This document shows, in pieces, positions 61,096 to 64,000 of a stretch of 64,000 bases of DNA. Position numbers and translations under genes: made by a program. Source of the DNA: Streptomyces shenzhenensis (GTDB lineage: Bacteria > Actinomycetota > Actinomycetes > Streptomycetales > Streptomycetaceae); contig NZ_JAJONF010000005.1 in NCBI RefSeq assembly GCF_021462265.1, positions 310,001 to 374,000 of the forward strand, given 5' to 3'. Each line of letters opens with the position of its first letter. Positions within the stretch are counted from its first letter, which is position 1. The notes under the pieces are model-generated. The model saw only the letters and a program-made list of their open reading frames with translations. It had not been told where the DNA came from and searched no databases.

Positions 61096-63339
61096 ATGAC
61101 CGGGCAGGACCCGTATGGGAGGGACGAAACCGGCCAGGACGCGGGCGCGGCGGCCGGATTCGGTCCGTCACTGCGCAGGCGGCGGGCAGCCGCGGGATTG
61201 TCCCTGGCCGACCTCTCCCGCCTCGTGCACTACAGCAAGGGCTACCTCAGCAAGGTCGAGAGGGGACTGGCCTTACCGAGCGCCGAGCTCGCGCGCCTGT
61301 GCGGCGACGTGCTCGGCCCCGACGACCTGTCCCCCGCCGTGCGTGCGCCCGCGGACGCGGCCCGGCAGATTCCGGGGCAGCGCTACGCCCTCCCCGAGCC
61401 GAGCGGGCACTTCGTCGGCCGAGAGGACGAGACGAAGCTGATCGAGTCGCTCGTCCTGGGGCCCGGCCCTCGCCGGCGTGCCGGGACGGTACTGTGCGCG
61501 ATCACCGGGATGGCCGGCGTGGGCAAGACGGCGCTGGCGCTGCGGATCGCCCACCGAACGGAGGCCCACTTCGCCGACGGCTGTCTCTACCTCGACCTGC
61601 ACGGCTACTCGCAGGACCTGCCCGCTGTCACGGTCGCGGACGCCCTGGACCGGTTGCTGCGCATGTTGGGCATGCCCGCCGAGACCATTCCCCACCACGT
61701 GGAGGACCGGGCCGCCGTCTACCGGGGGGCCATGACCGGCCGACGGGCCCTGGTGGTCCTGGACAACGCCGTCGACTCCCACCAGATCAGGCCGCTGCTG
61801 CCGCGCGAACCGGGCTGCCCCGTCCTCGTGACCAGCCGGAGTGCACTGCCCTCCCTGGACGAGGGCCACCACGTCCCGCTGGGTCCGCTGCCGGCACTCG
61901 ACGCGGAGGCACTGTTCAGCAGCATCTCCGGGATCGGCACGGGCGACCGGGGCACTTCCGGCGGGAGCCCGCCCCCGGCGGGGGTACGCGACGTCGTCGA
62001 ACTGTGCGGCCGGCTGCCGCTCGCGTTGCGCATCGCGGCCACCCGGTGCCGGCCCGGCGGACCGCGGACGGTGGCGGACTTCGCGCTGCGGCTGGCCGAT
62101 CGGCGCTGGGGACTGGCCGAACTGGACGACGGGGAGCGCAGTGTGGTTGCGCCGCTCACCGTCTCCTTCGACGCGCTCGGCCCCTCCGAACAGCACCTGT
62201 TCGCGCTGCTCGGTCTGTTGCCGGGCGACGACTGCACCGCCGTGTCGGCCGCCGTCATGGCCGACTGGGACCTGCCCGCCGCGGAGCGGGCACTGGACCG
62301 GCTGGCCGACGCCCACCTGCTGGTGCGGACCCGTCCCGGCCGCTTCCGCCTGCACGACCTGCTGAGGGTGTTCGCCCGGCAGGTCGCGGACCGCAGGTTC
62401 GCGCAGGGCACCCGGGCGGCGGTGACCGCACGGCTGGCCGGGTACTACGTCGCCGCGGCCGACGCGATGGGGCGCGTGCTGGCACCGCACCGCTACCGTC
62501 TCCCCGTCACCGACGGCCTGGACGTGACCGCCGCGCTGCTGCCGCCTGTCGCCGGACACGACGAGTCGCTGGCGTGGTTCGCCGCGGAGCAGGAGACCGT
62601 CGTGGCCCTGGCCCGGGAGAGCGCCCGGCTCGGCATGGACATCGAGTGCTGGCGACTGGCGTACGTCCTGCGGGACTTCTTCTTCCTCACCAAGCGATGG
62701 GACGCCTGGGTCGCCAGCCACCGTGAGGCCCTGCTCGCCGCGCACCGAGCCGCCGATCCCGCCGCCGAGGCGGTCACCGCGAACAACCTCGGCCTGGCCC
62801 TGATCGAGACCGGTGACCTCGACGGCGCCGCCGCGCACTACGAACGCGCCCACCGGATCTTCCGCGGCATCGGCGACGAGCACGGCGCGGCCAACGCCGT
62901 CGCCAACCGGGCCTGGGTGCACTTCTACCGGGGCGAACACGCCGAGGCCTTGAAGGAGTTCAGCACAGCACTGGCCTATTACACGCGCAGTGGCGCCCGC
63001 CGCAATGTCGCCATCACGCTGCGCGGCATCGGCCTGACCGAGGTGGAGCTGCGCCAGTTCGACGCCGCCATCGGGCATTTGACGACCGCGCTCGCTACCC
63101 TGGACGACCTGGGCCTGCACCTGGACACGGCCATGGCACTGAACTGCCTCGGCGAGGCCTACCTGCGCAGCGGCCGGCCGCGGGAGGGCGCCGTGCGGCT
63201 GGAGCGTGCCGTCGCCGTCAGCCGCATGTGCGGCAGCCGCCACGAGGAGGCGAGGGCGCTGCACCATCTCGCCCTGGCAACGGCGGAGTTGTCCGGCGCG
63301 GTGCCGCTGACCGACCGGGAGAACCGGCAGGACGGGTGA
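61096..63339 (+). CDS. XRE-NB-ARC-TPR regulator
   Basis: This is a 747-residue STAND regulator. The N-terminal XRE helix-turn-helix (residues 22-80) reads LRRRRAAAGLSLADLSRLVH and YSKGYLSKVERGLALPSAEL. The NB-ARC ATPase (about 105-400) has Walker A ITGMAGVGKTALAL near residue 140, Walker B RRALVVLDNAVDS near residue 218, the GxP/GLPL motif CGRLPLALRIAATR, and the winged helix HLFALLGLLPGDDC. TPR repeats fill residues 540-735 (AVTANNLGLALIETGDLDGA, ANRAWVHFYRGEHAEALKEF). This AfsR-like design controls secondary metabolism and defence clusters in streptomycetes. It is divergent to the nine-gene operon and followed by a TIR gene. CAGGAG lies ten bases before the ATG. Confidence 0.88.
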   Translation: MTGQDPYGRDETGQDAGAAAGFGPSLRRRRAAAGLSLADLSRLVHYSKGYLSKVERGLALPSAELARLCGDVLGPDDLSPAVRAPADAARQIPGQRYALPEPSGHFVGREDETKLIESLVLGPGPRRRAGTVLCAITGMAGVGKTALALRIAHRTEAHFADGCLYLDLHGYSQDLPAVTVADALDRLLRMLGMPAETIPHHVEDRAAVYRGAMTGRRALVVLDNAVDSHQIRPLLPREPGCPVLVTSRSALPSLDEGHHVPLGPLPALDAEALFSSISGIGTGDRGTSGGSPPPAGVRDVVELCGRLPLALRIAATRCRPGGPRTVADFALRLADRRWGLAELDDGERSVVAPLTVSFDALGPSEQHLFALLGLLPGDDCTAVSAAVMADWDLPAAERALDRLADAHLLVRTRPGRFRLHDLLRVFARQVADRRFAQGTRAAVTARLAGYYVAAADAMGRVLAPHRYRLPVTDGLDVTAALLPPVAGHDESLAWFAAEQETVVALARESARLGMDIECWRLAYVLRDFFFLTKRWDAWVASHREALLAAHRAADPAAEAVTANNLGLALIETGDLDGAAAHYERAHRIFRGIGDEHGAANAVANRAWVHFYRGEHAEALKEFSTALAYYTRSGARRNVAITLRGIGLTEVELRQFDAAIGHLTTALATLDDLGLHLDTAMALNCLGEAYLRSGRPREGAVRLERAVAVSRMCGSRHEEARALHHLALATAELSGAVPLTDRENRQDG

Positions 63340-63349
63340 GGGGGAGGCC

Positions 63350-64000
63350 GTGGGTTCGGCGGGAGCGGAGGGTCCGGTGCGTTCCGGGCACAGGTACGAC
63401 GTGTTCCTCAGTTACGCCTGGGAGGACATCGACCTGGCGGTGCGCTTCCAGGAACTGCTGGAGGCCCGCGGCCTGTCGGTCTTCAGAGACGTCACCGGCA
63501 TGCGGGACTACGACGACATCCCGACCGTCATCCGCGCCGCCCTCGACGGCTCACGGACCCTGGTGGCCCTCTACACGCCCAGTTTCCCGGAGAGCCAGTA
63601 CTGCCGCTGGGAGATGTACACGGCGCTGACCCGCTCCTACCACCTGTCCGGGCAGACCCGCCGGGTGATGGCGGTCGTCCGTGGCATGGGGTTCTCCCAG
63701 GTGCTGTCCTCCCGGCTGAAGTGCCTGCGTCTGCCCGCCGTCACGGCCGCGCTGGCCGACGTGTCGGACTCCGTGCGACAGCTGGTCGACGCCATGGACC
63801 ACCGGACCTTCGGCGACGCTCCCGAACCGCCGGTGCCCTCCTGGTATCCGGAACCGGCCGTCGGCAGCCGGTACTTCCGCGGCCGGCTGCAGGAGCTGTG
63901 GCAGATCCGGGACGCCTTCGACGGCGACGACGGGGCGGGCAGCGACCTCCCGCCCGTGGTGTTCCTGGCCGGGGGCGGCGGCATCGGCAAGACGATGCTC
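63350..64000 (+). CDS. TIR-STAND protein, N-terminal part
   Basis: The gene runs off the window. Residues 15-155 are a TIR domain: YDVFLSYAWEDIDLAVRFQE, a BB-loop region RDVTGMRDYDDIPTVIRAAL, TLVALYTPSFPESQYCRWEM with Glu88 at the position of the NADase catalytic Glu (W/R-x-E before the helix), and VMAVVRGMGF. After a linker the frame reaches FLAGGGGIGKTM, the P-loop of a STAND ATPase, at the window end. TIR domains of this type often cleave NAD+ on activation. It starts 11 bases after the regulator stop at a GTG with GGGGAGG in front (a GTG further in is possible), so both genes are one unit. Confidence 0.85.
   Translation, partial: MGSAGAEGPVRSGHRYDVFLSYAWEDIDLAVRFQELLEARGLSVFRDVTGMRDYDDIPTVIRAALDGSRTLVALYTPSFPESQYCRWEMYTALTRSYHLSGQTRRVMAVVRGMGFSQVLSSRLKCLRLPAVTAALADVSDSVRQLVDAMDHRTFGDAPEPPVPSWYPEPAVGSRYFRGRLQELWQIRDAFDGDDGAGSDLPPVVFLAGGGGIGKTML

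Noticed and set aside
1..64000. CRISPR arrays, rRNA or riboswitch candidates
   Set aside because: No series of direct repeats with unique spacers, no rRNA core sequences and no known riboswitch core were seen on reading both strands. A covariance-model search would be needed to exclude small RNAs.

Overview
The window is high-GC DNA from a filamentous actinomycete, almost certainly Streptomyces or a close relative. The support is very high third-position GC, many GTG/TTG starts with purine-rich ribosome binding sites, an SsgA-like sporulation protein, a FemX-type peptidyltransferase, a GPP34-family protein, a Tat-exported fucosidase with actinobacterial carbohydrate-binding modules, and many decayed insertion sequences. 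The mix of catabolic islands, relics and accessory conflict genes suggests a chromosome-arm or island setting rather than the conserved core. That placement is inference.

Layout. 0-1.6 kb: end of a meta-cleavage aromatic pathway operon (acylating acetaldehyde dehydrogenase, 4-hydroxy-2-oxovalerate aldolase). 1.6-7.2 kb: sparse, decayed DNA with an IS3 relic, a broken LAL/LuxR regulator, a secreted protein, a DUF2630 protein and a truncated cysteine hydrolase. 7.2-17.1 kb: single-gene units, including an FAD monooxygenase, an aminotransferase, a divergent RclA/RclR pair resembling the reactive-chlorine system, a TetR regulator, an SsgA-like protein and an Old Yellow Enzyme. 17.4-19.8 kb: an internally deleted LAL regulator and htpG.

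20.2-32.4 kb is a coherent L-fucose locus. It has a GntR regulator, an ABC importer (binding protein, double ATPase, permease), a mutarotase, a lactonase, a fuconate dehydratase and two dehydrogenases on the minus strand. A Tat-exported GH29 alpha-L-fucosidase is divergent, and a 37-bp palindrome lies between the two divergent units. The 3' end of the catabolic operon has decayed: a KDPG-aldolase fragment and what looks like a kinase start remain.

32.4-46.5 kb mixes intact genes (lipoprotein, membrane hydrolase with an ArsR-type regulator, two-component system, GPP34 protein, carboxylesterase, DUF4386 protein, FemX) with remnants of IS5, IS30 and IS110 elements. Two very long perfect palindromes occur here. 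46.5-49.8 kb holds an EACC1-like/caspase-like pair next to a broken WD40 protein, the signature of an actinobacterial conflict or cell-death module. 49.9-52 kb contains a gene fusion by deletion (SRPBCC domain into a sigma factor) and small mobile-element-type genes.

52.2-64 kb is the most unusual part. Nine tightly coupled minus-strand genes encode a thymidylate-kinase-like protein, a PF14907-type nucleotidyltransferase, a class V aminotransferase, a NadM-like adenylyltransferase, a methyltransferase, a Nudix hydrolase, a two-TM protein with a PLD-like domain, a PEP-synthase-like protein and a dCTP-deaminase-like protein. They face an XRE/NB-ARC/TPR regulator and a TIR-STAND protein across a promoter region containing a 25-bp perfect palindrome. 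I recognise the parts but not the whole. It is the best candidate here for an undescribed nucleotide- or NAD-linked system.
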